64,000 nt of DNA from Brassica napus (GCF_020379485.1 NC_063448.1:47005218-47069217), one strand, 5' to 3'; counted from the stretch's first letter, positions 1-13,002 are shown. The notes: generated by a model from the letters alone, not told the origin. A program made the numbers and translations.

Positions 1-3000
1 TCTGGTTCCAAAACCATCTTCACCAGTTGAGAACAATCTGTTGCAAACGTAACCTGAAACTGCCTTAAATTTCGCATACATTCCATCGCCCAAATCAATG
101 CCTCCATCTCCGAATGAAGAGGTGAGAGGGATGCCCTTACATTTCGTGCTCTCAATAAGCCATCAAACCCTGGCAGCGTGCTATGCCATCCTTGTCCTGA
201 AAAAAAATCCTTATCTTTCCAAAAACCATCCGTGAAACACCATCGTCCTATGGTCCCTATATCAGGCCGTACTTGTACTTCCTGTACCAATCTACGATCT
301 TTAATAACTTGTGCCTCAGCCCACAATGTTGATTCCACTTCTGCCAATCTCAGCATGTCTCTTGGGTCCATATCTAAATTACTGAACACTTTGTTGTTCC
401 GACCCTTCCAAATATACCATAATATCCATGCAAACTGGTGATCCACCATTTTTGGATTAAGTCTCCAGAATAGATGATCCATATTAGCAAAAAGAGAGCC
501 AATTGGGAAAATGTTTGGATTTGATGGGATCTTGGATAATGCCCACACTTGACGTGCTGGAGGACATTCAAAAAACACATGGTTTATTGATTCCTCCGGA
601 GCTCCGCACCTGGCACAACAGGTGTCTCCTTGCATCCCTCGTGCTTTTAATGTTTTCGTCACCGCTATACAACCAGATACCAGCTGCCAAAGAAAGTGTT
701 TTAGCTTCGGAGGACACCTCACCTTCCAACAGTATGCCTTAAGGATATCCACATTAGGGCCATAAAAATCAGGTGGTTTCTCCTTGTCAGGATAAATCCT
801 TTCTACCTGATATCCTGATTGTACCGTATATTTTCCATTTTTTGTGAAAAGCCATCCATTCCTATCTGCCAACTGATTTATGCCCAATGGTATACTCTCA
901 ATTATTTTTGCATCTTGTGGATCCACCAAGTCCCTAATTGCCTGTACATTCCATGTGCGTGATTCTTGATTAATGAAATAATCTACAGTGAGGTCCGGGT
1001 ACCTATTATGTAGGTTTTTGTTGGCTGGTCTCGGGCGAGTGGATGGGAGCCAAGGGTCATTCCATACTGAAATAGATGATCATGTTCCTACCCTTTTAAT
1101 TAGTCCTTTATAAACCAGAGATCTAGCAGAAGTAATACACCTCCAGCCATATGACGGGGAGTATGAGCGAATCGGTTCCAGGGGTGAAGAATTCCTGTAA
1201 TACCGTCCTTTGAAGACTCGAGCAAAGAGGGAATTTGGCTTCTCGATCAGCCGCCACAACTGTTTCCCAAGCATTACCGTATTAAAATCAGTCAAATCCT
1301 TAAAACCCAACCCACCATTGTCTTTATGGGCACATACTTTATCCTATGATTTCCAATGCATACCTCTTGTGCTACCTCCTGGGCTCCACCAAAATTGGGC
1401 GACTGCACCTGTGAGCTTCTTCACTGTAGTTTTCGGCAACCGGTACACAGACATCACATGGTTTGGCAAAGCCGTAATCAATGATTTAATGATCACCTCT
1501 TTTCCACCCTTGGTAAAAAACGAAAGGTCCATCCATTAACCCTACTATTCAGCCGTTCTTGTACAAAGCCAAACACTTGTACTTTAGAGCCACCTAGACT
1601 TTCCGGTAGTCCTAAATAAGATCCCATTCCACCTAAATTCTGGATTCCCAAAATATCTCTCAATTCTTGACGGCTAGCCTCTTCAATCTTATGTCCAAAT
1701 TGAATGGAAGATTTCTGAAAATTAATTTGTTGCCCTGAGACAGTTTCGTATTCCTTTAGAATCCTGAGAATAGTCTGACAGTCCTCCTTTTTTGCCTTGC
1801 AGAAAAACAAAGTATCATCTGCAAATAACAAATGAGAGATTGCAGGGCAAGCTCTTGCCACTTTCATACCAGTTAAATGTTTCATCCGCTCTGCCTTTTT
1901 AATATTTGAAATTAATGCCTCCGTACACATAATAAATAAATAAGGGGATAAGGGATCCTCTTGCCGTAAACCTCGCTGGGGGGTTATAAGACCCCGAGGT
2001 TGCCCATTTATAAGAACCCTGTATTGGACTGAGGAAATACATTCGCGCATTAATTTGATCCAGTGAGAATCAAAACCCATTTTGTAAAGGAGAGCCTCAA
2101 TGAAGTTCCACTCTATCCGATCATAAGCCTTGCTCATATCTGTTTTAATTGCCATAAAATTATTCTAACAAGACTTATTGGCTCTCAAACCATGAAACAT
2201 TTCCTGTGCAATAAGAATATTATCCGAAATTAGCCTTCCTGCCACAAAAGCCGATTGTGTTTCCGAAATTAGCCTGGGAAGACAACTTTTCAATCTTTGA
2301 CACAAAACTTTAGATATAATCTTGTAGCCAACATTACAAAGACTTATCGGCCTTAGTTCCGTCATCCTTGTCGGCCTCTCCACTTTTGATATCATACAAA
2401 TATTAGTTAAATTCATCCTTGGATCCAGATCGCCTATAATCAAAAAATTATTCACCAGCTCCACCACATCTGTTTTAATAACATGCCAAGAATGTTGACA
2501 AAAGAGAGCCGTCATCCCATCCGGCCCTGGCGCTTTTTCCGGATGCATCATAAATAGTGCTTGTCTGACTTCTTCCTCTGTTGCTAACCGTAGTAGCATT
2601 TGATTCATCTGTGGAGAAATTGTTGGTCCTATCTCTTCCAGAAAACTATCAAACTCAGTAGGATTAGTAGAATGAAACAAACCCTCAAAGTAATTTACCG
2701 CCACATTTTCAACACCATTCTCATCTGTAATCCATTTACCCGTATCATCATGAAGGCCGACTATTTTATTTCGAATGCGTCGTTGCTTTGTCAAAGCATG
2801 ATAAAATTTTGTGTTAAGATCCCCGGATGAATGCCACATATTCTGACTCTTCTGATGCCAATACTCTTCCTCATCCTTATACGCCTCTTGTAATTTCCTG
2901 GAAATCTCAATAATCTCCTCTTGTGATCTGTTGTTATCTGTTTGTACCTCCTCCAGAGCTTGTTGAAGATTATGAATTTTTTCCTTTCCATATGGTTGAT

Positions 3001-3880
3001 TTTCCTTCCGCCAAGATGATATCTCTTGTCGGCAGTTACTAATTTTAGTAATAAAATCCTCTGATTGACCTGTTCTGGATTCTGTCCAGCCCGATACAAT
3101 TGACTCCATTAGCCCCTCTTGGCCTAACCACCTTTTATCAAACCTAAATTGTCCCCTTCTTCTCTTTGATGATCTGTCTTCCAAAAAAGCAATCACAGGG
3201 CGATGATCCGATCCCACCATCCTCAAGTATTCTGTATAAGAAACTGGAAACAGTGTGTGCCATTCTTCATTAGCTAAGGCTCGATCCAATCTGCATCTGC
3301 CCATCACCGTTCCTTTCCCTTTGCCTCTCCGGCCTTGCCATGACAATTTATTACCTCGAGCTGGGAATTCCAATAACCCACTATTTCGTATCATATTATT
3401 AAAAGGAATAAAAGATGTTGCACATCGTAAAGAACCCCCATCCTTTTCATGATTCCCAGTAATCTCATTTAGATCTCCTATAATAAACCAAGGATCCGAC
3501 CTGGATAACCCATACCGGGTTAATCGCTCCCAAACTTGTTCCCTTAGTTTCTGATCCGGTTCACCATATACAAATGTAAGGAAAACTTGTTTCCCTTTGA
3601 CCACAGCCTCAACATCAATCATTCTATTACTTGAATATAAAATTTTAACTTTGAACTCATTGTTATAATAGAGAGCTAAACCACCACTTTTCCCAATTGG
3701 ATCCACCGTAGCCAGATTGTCATAACCAAAGTGAAATTGAAATCCTTGTACTAAACCAAAATCTTGTTTCGTTTCTGATAAAAATAAAAAATCTGGTTTG
3801 TTTTTATGCCATATTTCCCGGAGATAACTCTTTGTCCAGTGACTTCCAAGACCTCTGCAATTCCAACTTAATATTTTCAT
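1..3880 (-). pseudogene. LINE ORF2: AP-type endonuclease, reverse transcriptase, zf-RVT, RNase H (broken, 3' incomplete)
   Basis: Translation begins with MKILSWNCRGLGSH at 3880, the usual start of plant LINE endonucleases. An endonuclease region with GDLNEI and SDHRPV motifs spans about 3880-3170. Reverse transcriptase follows, with KAPGPDGM near 2540, GLRQEDPLSPYLF near 1950 and the catalytic box FADD near 1820. An in-frame TAG at 2162-2164 separates the first 571 codons from the next stretch, which starts in the same frame at 2155. Frameshifts near 1500, 1340 and 1080 move the reading to other frames. A zinc-binding RVT-associated region lies at about 840-420, and an RNase H-like domain from about 240 to the window edge. 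It would copy LINE RNA at a nicked target; this copy cannot make the full protein. Confidence 0.88.
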
Positions 3881-4611
3881 ATATATAAAGAGACTGATTT
3901 TGCCCTTTCGAGCGAGAGGACTGGAGTTTAATGATACTCAACAGTCTTATAATACCAGGTGCCTGGAAACCATAAATCCCGTACTCAAACCCATTAAGTG
4001 TATCACTAGACCCATCAGGATCATGATCACACCACCGAAACCCATCTTTCCAAATTGCCGATGACTCCTTGCCGTCATTCCATAAACCCATCAAAACAAG
4101 ATACATATTATATATATTTAAACCATTACAGTTCTCTCTTAAAAATACCAATAGTTCATATAAATGTGCAAGATTTATCAATCGCTTAGCGAACCAGCTA
4201 TTTTGATAAAACATACCATTAGACCCGTAAGACCATTTCAGTGCATTTAAACTAGCAACTAAGCCTACCATAAACATCCCATTAGTTAATTCATATAAAA
4301 CACAAAGGGTACACAATACTATATATAACCCTCTAACTTGACTTAAGGATGAACCCCATCTCCTCGATCTCAAACAAATTTGCACCATGATACCTAAAAT
4401 CATAGTCGCCAATGATCCCAAAGCCTCCATAGTTCCATACCAAACCAAGGCCAATACCATATATAATAGACCCGTTATAAGCCGACTCCCACAACCATAT
4501 CTCCAATCCAAAGAGTCCACACTCACACCACATAACATACGTAACAATACACATACGCATACAGCAAGAAAACACCACCACAAACTTAAAATTCCAATTT
4601 TATTCCATATC

Positions 4612-5208
4612 TTAATAAAAGCCACAAATAATCATCACAATTTCCTCTTTCCCCACCGTCATTATCGAAACTAATATAAATAGGTCTTGATCCATAATCT
4701 TAAAAGTTGAGGTTCGTTGACTTCGGGTTTGAAGGCCCCCCTTTCTTTCTAACGGTTTACCACCATCACCCTGACGAATTACCACCTTAGCTACAGCACG
4801 TTTGCGTGGAGAGAGAAGCGAGCTTGCCATCCTCATCTTGTTGCTACCCGCTGTGCTGGGTTTGAGCAGCCTCCTGCGATTACTCTGTCTCGTCGCCATG
4901 TCATCTGCTACCATTGCGTTGTTGCCATCACCACTCACCAGTTCCTCTTGCCCATCAACCTCAGCCAGTTGCTCAGCTTCCTCCTCCGAGAGAGTCTGAA
5001 ACTCATCCTCTACCTCCACATCCTCACCATTCTCCAATATGGAAGCATGAATAGCCTCTATTTCCATATCAATGTCAGCTGCTATGTCCTCCTGTTGCCC
5101 CATCACTCCCTTGAGCTTGATTAAACCCATCTCCTCCTCAGTAGTGTCAATTATCGCCTCTGATCCTTCCGCCTGCGTCTTAGCTAGTTCAGTCTTTTAA
5201 AAAAGTAG
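4612..5208 (-). pseudogene. LINE ORF1, C-terminal tail only
   Basis: About 195 acidic then basic residues are open, with DVEVEDEFQTLSEEEAEQL near the middle and a basic RKRAVAKVV stretch. This resembles the C-terminal tail that follows the DUF4283 and zinc-knuckle domains in plant LINE ORF1 proteins. The usual N-terminal domains are missing upstream: the frame opens abruptly at about 5208 with text reading ELAKTQAEGSE. The missing half is apparently the oppositely oriented frame at 5603-6823. The stretch 3881-4611 between this tail and ORF2 looks like the element's non-coding spacer. Confidence 0.7.
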
Positions 5209-6820
5209 ATTAAAAACGGCGATGATATTGGCGACTAGGGTTTGATGATTTTACGAAGATGGAATCCGGGAATTCGAGCAGGGGATTGGGTGGACTCGAT
5301 CTATGGTGATCACAACAAGGATTATGGGAATCAAGGCTTTTATTTGGTCCGATTTGGGAGAGATCCGGGAATCGGAAAGAGGATCTGTCGGAGTTTAAGG
5401 ATCTGGGTCCAAGGGCGGTGGAGTCTGGACGCAATAGAGATTGATCTCAGGATCTTTACAGGTTGTAATTTAGATCGTGATTCTTTTCTTTCCTCTTCAT
5501 ACCTTCTGGAGATGGGGCTGTTTTACCTTACCGAGGTTTGGGTGTTTTGGTATCTGCGGGGATTGAGAGTAGAAAGTATCAAATTACAGAGATACGAATT
5601 ATTTGGTGTTTGAATATATGGGAAATTGGGGTCAATATAAGGAGATGACAGAAGTGTTTTTTTGGGATATCACTGGTTCTTTCCTCGTTCTTTTCATGCT
5701 TAAAGTTTTCTTTTTCTTCCTGATTATCATGACGCAGAGCCAGCTCTTGAGCCACGGTGAGGAGATGAGGAATGGCGAGGGCATGCGCAAAAGACTGAAG
5801 ATTTCGGTGGCGCATTTTGATAACTCCGCCTTGATCATAACCTACTCCAAGACCTTGATCGGGAGATGTATGAATCCGGAGGAGCAGGAAATGAAGGCGT
5901 TGTTCTCAAATCTTCCAAAGATTTGGAATTTGGAGGAGGAACTTGAAGCGGTCTTGAAGCGGCAGCCTTACCATTTTGACTATTGGATGCTGGCTTTGGC
6001 AAGGTGGCAACCTAAACAGTCCAACTCTTTTCCCTCCGAGATCATTTTTTGGATAAGAGTCATTGCAGTCCCGCTTGAGTTCAGGACGGTTCCAACATTT
6101 GAGAGCATTGGGGGTGCTTTGGGGAGAGTGGTTGCGGTTGATGTGAAGTATAACAGAGTTCAAGTAGTGCTTGACGCGTTCAAGGAGCTGTGTCTGGAGA
6201 CGATGGTGGATTTCAAAGGAGGAGAGTACTATGATAATGAGGAAGCGGCAGTTTCTCTGCGCTATGAAAAGTTATTCGGGCACTGCAAGCTATGTGCTAG
6301 TCTTTGTCACAAGGTGGAGCTATGTCCTTTAGACGACAATAATTTAAAGTCGAGCCCAGAGAGAAGAAGGGAGCTTAGAGAAGGCAATGGAGCGTGGACA
6401 GATGGTACGAAACATGAGGATCGAGCTCGTAGTTATATGGGTGTGGTCATCAACGGGCAACCGGGTCAACAGAACAAAGAAAGAGACAACCGGGAAAACT
6501 ATGGGAAAGGAAAGGGAAAGGCGGTTGATGTGGTGGACTCTAAGTGGGTCAAGGTAGCTGAGAAGGGATCTAGGAAGCCTTCTACCTACTATGGAAGTTA
6601 TAGAGGAGATGGTGAGGGCTCTCGATACAGAAACACGCGGAGGGATGAGGGGAGAAGTGGAGGCACACGTGGGGGAGTTGGTGATCAAGAGATACATGCC
6701 AGACCTTCTTCGCATCAACCAAGAGATTCTCATGGTCAGAGGACTCCAGTTTCCGCAGTTAGGGAAGAAGGGGAGATCAAGGGTACTGGTGATGATGCAG
6801 CGACTGACGAGTTTCAACAA
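5209..6820 (+). mobile_element. Inverted 5' segment of the same LINE
   Basis: This segment carries the 5' leader and N-terminal half of a LINE ORF1 in plus orientation, opposite to the adjoining 1-5208 segment. Its outer end (DEFQQ, about 6810) matches the point where the minus segment begins (ELAKTQ, about 5205). That is the arrangement expected from a 5' inversion during integration. A target-site duplication cannot be checked because the other end of the element lies outside the window. Confidence 0.65.
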
Positions 6821-6823
6821 TAA
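5603..6823 (+). pseudogene. LINE ORF1, N-terminal half: DUF4283 domain plus CCHC zinc knuckle
   Basis: The open frame gives 406 residues. A DUF4283-like domain runs from about residue 55 to 205 (SALIITYSKTLIGRCMN, QPYHFDYWMLALARW, PSEIIFWIRVIAVPLEF). A zinc knuckle follows at about residue 227 (C-x2-C-x4-H-x4-C, HCKLCASLCHKVELC), then a basic, Gly/Arg-rich tail. Such proteins bind LINE RNA. Against the usual family pattern about 20-25 residues seem to be missing between PKIWNLEE and LEAVLKRQPYHF, an in-frame loss inside DUF4283. The true start is unclear; several ATGs lie between 5612 and 5784. It could be mistaken for a host zinc-knuckle gene, but it joins conceptually to the ORF1 tail at 5208-4612. 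Confidence 0.75.
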
Positions 6824-8175
6824 CCTGACTTTTATTAGTTTATTGTATCATAACTAAAAGAAAAGAAAAAAACATTAAAATTTATACGTCTAACAATAGA
6901 CATATATTTAAAATAAATATAGTCGTTAAATATGATAATATAAATAAATTTCGATTTTTAGAAAACCGAGCTAATACTAAATTTAATGAAAAAATATATA
7001 TACTTCATAAATTGGATGTCACTTTATTGATAAAAACTGTAAGACCTTCATAATTCTCAAACAAATAATATCGATGAACTAATTTCCATCTGTATAACAT
7101 GTATGGTATAACATGTCGTTAGGTTAATTTCATATATTATAAGTATAACATGTATGGTATACTTAGTATATATATCAATAACATGTATGGCTTAATGTTC
7201 TAATATGTATTAGTTTATTTTAAATACCTGATTTATAGTGTGTTACAGTGAAATAATATTATACGTTATTGCAGATTACATGATTTTCATCTTTATCAGA
7301 ATGTGAATCTATAGCTATAATATAAATGAAATTATATATAGCTTAAAGTTTCTTCAAATTATCTGAATTTATAGATATCTTTTGATCAGAACCATAACTT
7401 TATTAAATAATATATCACATTTAATATAAAGGTATATAAACATACAAATGTCTTGAGAATATTTATGGGATCTCTTATACTATATTTCAAAATCTCTTGA
7501 AATTAATTTTATATTGTTGATTAATTGTGTACACTACTCCACTAAACTATACCTAACAATTAATATTTATTGATGACAAAATAATAATATTTTTAAAACC
7601 CCAAAATAAATTTATAATATATCCAAGTAATATGATAGAATCTTTTCAAACTTACTATTTTCTGAATTTGACATAAATACTATATATATGTCACAACTCA
7701 TATATGCATTGTAGTTTCTCTTTTTAATTTTTACCTTTTCCTAATTATGAAACGCATGTGTTAAGATGATTAATATAATGTAATAAAAATTAATGTTATT
7801 CTTTCATTATTAACCAATCAAAAGTTCTCTATTGATTTTTTTATCAACAAATTTAATTTATCAAAATTATCATAAATTTCAAATATATACAAAACTTACT
7901 TACCGTAAATAATATTTAAACGATATTTACGGCGGGAAGTCATGTAGCAACAGACTAGAAAACCGAAAAACTCACAAAAAGAATTTAATATTTATATTTA
8001 ATTAAATAAATTAGCATAAATATAAAAATTAATATTAAAATAAAATTATTAAGAAGATATATTAATAAAATTAATCAGTATATTTATGAATTTTTGATAC
8101 AATATATATCAACAATATGCCTCACACTATGTTTTTTTAACGGAGTGTAACATATTTGATTGTTGTAAATATACA
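6824..8175. other. AT-rich intergenic DNA
   Basis: No gene is seen. It is very AT-rich, with a short motif around ATAACATGTATGG repeated three times near 7095-7190. It holds the 3' flank of the peroxidase gene. Confidence 0.6.
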
Positions 8176-11174
8176 TCAATCTACCTTGTCACACACGCCT
8201 CTAACTACTCCATTATTCCCGGTTAACACTTTGTAAGAAGACAATTTAACAAACGCGGAAGAGAAGGAACCGAAGAAACGGTCCTGATCAGCCGCAAACG
8301 CTTCGACAAACGGGCGTGTGCGTGGGTCCACTCCAATCTCCGAGTCAATTCTCAGGTTGCCACGTCCCGCGATGGAATCATCATAATAAGCTGTGTCAAA
8401 GATCAACGAAGTCTGGTCGTTGGGAACAAATGTAGCTTCCGCTGTTTTGGATGTCGGAGAAAACTCTGGGCAAACAACTCGCAAAAATGTTTGAAAACGT
8501 GGATCCATGTTCGCGTTCGTTGCGTTTTCGTTATCAAAACGCGATAACACGTTGTTACAGTGTGTCACTCCTATTGAATGTGAACCTACAAATCAAACAA
8601 AACCAACGAAAAAGTGTTTATATAGATAGGTGTAATCCAAAACTGTTATTAAAAGAAATAAATATCTAAAGTCCATAGTTCATTTATTATGTATAACTGT
8701 ATACACTTATTATAAATTTTATACTCCTGAAAATTAGATTTTGTAGATTTTTTGTTCTATAAAGATATATTTTCTAAATTTTAATTGACATTTAATAAGT
8801 TATATTTTTTAAAAAATATTAATTAAAATATTTAAATTGATCAAATATTATTGGTTGATAGTTATTGAAAAATGTAAGATAAAAATAAATATTATATATA
8901 ACTATTATATTTTTAATATGTATGAAAAAGTAGAAAGTATGTTTTCTGTGAACTGAATGAGTATCAAAATATGTATATCTATACCCATAATGGCTACGGA
9001 CTCCTCGATGGTCATGTCTATGCCAGCAAAGAGATTTAAGATAGAGTCGACATCAGCAGTGGAGGGAGGAAGCTCAGAGTCAGCCACGTGTTTGCTGGGA
9101 GTGGAGAGAGAGTCTTTTCTTCCTAACGGCACTGCGATGAGTGGGCCACCAGTGAGAGCGACGGCTTCTCTAGCGGCGAGGATGATGAGGTCAGAGCAAG
9201 AGACTTGCTGGGGACATTCGACCTCCAATGAGGTTTTGATTGAGCCAATGAGTTCCCTCTTTCTGATTCCGAAGTTCTTGGCTGAGTCAAGCTCCGTGAA
9301 CTGCTGGTCCCCACTTGGCTCGATTAGGATAGACGCGTCACATCCCTGTGAAATGAAGTAGCAAATTAAACACACATTTGTTCTTTCGACAACTGATTAA
9401 ATGATGATCAGTCTGTAATAAATAGGACCGAGAATAAATGATAAAATTGAGTGTTATAGCTAGCATGGAAACAAATAAAAAGACTTACTGCTTCCTACGC
9501 AACGGTCCATTACATGTTTAGCTAAAGCGAATATGAAATTTTCGAAACTCTATTTAAAGTTTAAATTTGTTTTTCTCTAAAAGCAAAACTTCAAATTCAA
9601 CTTCAAAATTATTTGTATTTTATAATATGGTTCTTATATTTGTCATAACTAATTTGAATTCATATAAACTTTTATAAATAACTAGCACATATATAAACAT
9701 ATCACAACAATATTAATTAATGAAATATTCTATTAGAATATAAAAATTTAAATAAAAATAACTTAACTAATATTAAACTTCAAGTAAAATACCACATTAT
9801 TCCATAAATGATTTTCGTAATGCATATATGATCTATTAGTGTATTTTGAAGTAAAAATAGTTCTCATCATTTTTACTTTGTTGAAATCAGATGATATTGA
9901 TACTTATAAATATATTAGATAAGAACAAGAAAGTAAAACATAACCATAAAATATTGCTAAAATACTAATTTTTTTCGATAATATTAATACTCATGAATAT
10001 ATTCGATATGTACAAAAAAAAATTGTACGAAAAGACATCAAAAACAACAACAACAACCATCTTCAGTTACACAAAAAATAATGTGAACAATATTTGAAAA
10101 TTTTGAAGGTTTCGGATCAAACTTACATGACTACTAGTGTTGTTGTAATATTTAAATTTGTTTAATAGTTATGTCTTCATGTAATTTTTTAAAATATTTT
10201 TGTTAAGTTTCTTTTGTATATTATTGTTTTCTTAGTTAAAATATTTTAAATCTTATTTTAAAGTTTTATTTAATTTTATGTGTAAAATTTAAATTCTGTA
10301 AACAAAAATTAAAATATTTATGAGATATAATTTTTTTAAGGATTAAAACAATAAACAAAAAAAATATTTACGGATTATAAAGGTGATGTGTGATTGTAAG
10401 GACCAAAATGCAAATAAAAATATAAAACTTCAAATTTAAAGTTTTGAGTAGTGAAACTTCAAATATAGAGTTTCACTCCTTGAAGTTCTTTTTTAGAGAG
10501 CAAAAAACTTCATATTTGAAGTTATATAGTGTCTTTTGGAGATGCTCTAACTAAAGTGATCTTAGCGAAATTTCCGTGTCCTGTTTATCTTCTAAGTATA
10601 CAAATCACTATCACATAAATTACATAGTTAGCTAAATATATAACCATATATATAAAACATCTCAAACTTTTGTTTGTATAAAAGCAAATTAAACTACAGA
10701 TAAAACAAAAGGTCAAGTTCATGTCAGAAAGACACTACTTCAGAACGAGCTAGCTCCGTATTTATAACCAAAAGAATTATATATAATCATGTATGTTTAT
10801 TCACTTAATCAAAGTATTCGTGGGATACATAAACATATTTAACAAATTAATACTTTTCAAACCAAAACCCTAATAATATCGAGTTGAAAACGATTCTAGA
10901 GAGAGATGGATGTAAGATGGTAGAGAACCTGAACTTGACAGTCATGAAACATAAGCCTTAGCAAGGCGGCAGGAGCCGTAGGATCAAGAGCAAACATTGG
11001 TGAAATTGAAGATCTCACGATCTCTTCGAGTCTTGGACATGTTTTCTCGTAGTAATTGTAAGATAGACCTTCATAATTGGTCTCATTTTGGTCGCCACTA
11101 ATGCAGCTGCATAACAAGCTTATGATTACAAACCATGATGCAAAAGCTGCAGCTATGCTCTTTGGTTTCATCAT
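8176..11174 (-). CDS. PER29: Class III secretory peroxidase (PER29-like), three exons
   Basis: Secreted haem peroxidase that oxidises phenolics with hydrogen peroxide in the wall or apoplast. Exons are 11174-10929, 9345-8985 and 8585-8176, all with GT-AG borders and a continuous frame, giving 338 residues, normal for the family. ATG at 11174 opens [11 protein letters not shown], followed by a hydrophobic signal peptide. Exon 1 ends with the distal haem motif LRLMFHDC; exon 2 opens with GCDASIL and contains the conserved [16 protein letters not shown]; exon 3 opens with the proximal haem-ligand motif [15 protein letters not shown]-like CTATATATCC lies about 90 bases upstream (11260-11270). Intron 1 is unusually long (1,583 bp) and seems to hold a repeat. 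Its neighbours match the row containing At3g17070 (peroxidase 29), the basis for the symbol. Confidence 0.9.
9520..10552. repeat. Possible non-autonomous element with long imperfect inverted ends in peroxidase intron 1
   Basis: The left part (about 9540-9640) and the reverse complement of the right part (about 10400-10550) share related text: blocks like GAAACTCTAT, AAAGTTTAAATTTG, CTCTAAAA and ACTTCAAATT occur in both in the same order. The right end finishes with GGAGATGCTCTAA, a sequence commonly seen at the edges of short Brassica repeats. No coding capacity. The borders are not exact and no target duplication was identified. Confidence 0.35.
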
Positions 11175-11919
11175 CGTCTTTTTTTGTTTCTTTAACTGGA
11201 GTTTGAGTTGATTGAAGAGAAAATGACTTTCGTATTGCACTTGGAAGTGTATGTATGGATGGATATATAGGAAGCCGAAGCTATAGCCGTGACATTAATA
11301 ATCCCAACCGAAAATTAAAGGAATACGACATTAATTTGATTTTAACCGACCGGTTTCGTTCGATTTTTGGTTTAAGTTTGGTTATCCTCATGCTTTCATT
11401 TCACGAACCCAAAGAAAAAGCCATATTGAATCCCCATTATGCCGGTTGATCTCAATTTTCGGTTGATTAATTCGAATTTAAGTGAAAAAGAAGCCTGCTT
11501 TATACAATTTTGCTGCAGCGATGTGACATTAATAATTAAAGTGCCAACAGAAGTAAAGACCGGCCAGAGTTGGTATTGATTTAAGTGTGGTTTAGAGCTT
11601 CTCGACCGAATCTATTGAAAATTAATATTACGTTGAAGAAAGTATATATATTTTCAATGGTAGAGAAAAACCCGACTGTTTCATTCTTTTCATCTTTTTA
11701 TTTCAGTAATAGTTGATAGAAAACAGTGAACCCAGTGAACCCAGTGGACCGCTTTGGTTCAATTAATGGTTATAGGTGGAAACAGTTGATTGAGAAGACA
11801 AGACAAAAAATGAGTAGAGCAACATGCATAATGTGACCAGTTAGGTTTAGTTTCACGTAAGCGTTTATCATAATGTGACATGTATACATATATATTAACT
11901 ATCTATCTACATGTTTATT

Positions 11920-11963
11920 GATTTTAGTTTATTTTTTTTTTGACGAAAGGGATTTTAGTTTAT
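11920..11963 (-). repeat. Micro-retroposon with 13-bp target duplication
   Basis: The 13-mer gattttagtttat occurs at 11920-11932 and again at 11951-11963. Between them lie 18 bases: eight T then TGACGAAAGG. This is the form of an extremely 5'-truncated, poly(A)-tailed insertion on the minus strand. Confidence 0.6.
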
Positions 11964-12493
11964 ACTTGTACAGAATCAACATTTAGAAAGCTCTAGCGCA
12001 TACTTACTACTTTTATTATATTTAAACTATCATATGATTTTGTTAGCATTTTAATTTATATATACTAATTAACAATCGCTTGATTAGATGTTTTAACACC
12101 AGGCAAATGCATGATTAATGTCTTGCTTAAGTTAAAAGAGGCATGGAAGAAAATATATTTTCAAAATTTTTAGTGAAATGTTTTCTGAGAAAAGAAAATG
12201 TAAATGACCTTGAAATAATTGTGTAAGGAAGATGTATTGGATGAATTCAGATAAGCTTTATAAGTAAGCTATAAAAAAATTGGATCGCAATCAATATGTT
12301 CAGAACTTCAGAAAAAAGAACCGAACACAAAAACGATATACAAAAGTATATGGTTCTGATAAAGACGAGTAAAGAGTAAGTTGGTGAGACTAATTAATAC
12401 GAGTTTTCGGTGAAATGAATGTCCTTAGCTGTTTCTGTGATCCTAAAAACTGTTTCTGTTTTTTTCCTTCTTAGATCCGCAAAACGTTACAAC

Positions 12494-12640
12494 CAGGGCG
12501 GACGTACGGCCAAGGGTATGGGGTCACGTGCCCCCATCTCATTTTAAAATTTTCTTCAGTAATTCTTATGGTGTCTATGAAATGCCTCCAACTGAAAAAT
12601 ATTTTATATATATGTGCCCCCACCTATTTACATTCCTCCA
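12494..12640. repeat. hAT-like element end, degenerate
   Basis: A CAGGGCGGACGTACGG start near 12494, followed by GGTATGGGGTCACGTGCCCCC and a second GTGCCCCC block near 12615, resembles the end of hAT-related elements. No opposite end or duplication was found. Confidence 0.3.
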
Positions 12641-13002
12641 TCCACCTTACAACTTTCTTTGTAGTTTTACACTGCACAGTTTCACAAGCGTACAAGAGTA
12701 TCCGTTAATGTTATATTTGATAATTTGATTAAAAAGAGATACGTCGAAAATTAAGTCCTATTTTATATGTTTTGATATCATTTTCTGTATAAAGTAGATA
12801 AGAATTTAACGGTATATATATGGATTCTGCTAAGAAGAACCAAACATGTTTTGATTAACCGTTTTGTTAGCTAGCAATCGACATAATTAAAGGGCCTAAT
12901 ATTGTCAACGAGAAGTAAATTACGTCAATTCTAAGTTATTATCAACAAGAGTATAGTATAGCCAATTTCACAATTAACAATATTAACGGCTTAAAGTTGT
13001 AG

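Larger units (their letters stand above)
1..5208 (-). mobile_element. LINE retrotransposon, sense (3') segment, cut by window start
   Basis: This is the larger part of a non-LTR retrotransposon read on the minus strand: the tail of ORF1 (5208 to 4612), a spacer, then ORF2 with endonuclease, reverse transcriptase, zinc-binding region and RNase H, running off position 1 inside the RNase H domain. Its 3' UTR and poly(A) lie outside the window. The closest relatives in the window are the LINE fragments at 52.0-53.2 kb and 41.9-42.2 kb, which share the RNase H and zinc-binding text. The element is old: ORF2 has at least one nonsense codon and several frameshifts. The 5' part of the same element appears to lie inverted at 5209-6820. 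Confidence 0.9.
11175..13002. other. Intergenic DNA upstream of the peroxidase gene
   Basis: It holds the peroxidase promoter, one micro-insertion (11920-11963) and a hAT-like remnant near 12.5 kb. No coding exon could be supported. Confidence 0.5.

Noticed and set aside
3804..4625. Hydrophobic 273-codon frame on the minus strand
   Set aside because: It overlaps the start of LINE ORF2 and fills the ORF1-ORF2 spacer; Cys/Trp/Leu-rich text without a family pattern, probably chance translation of non-coding LINE sequence.
5603..6823. Host zinc-knuckle (DUF4283) gene
   Set aside because: The domain order and tail are those of LINE ORF1, and it adjoins the rest of that ORF in inverted orientation.
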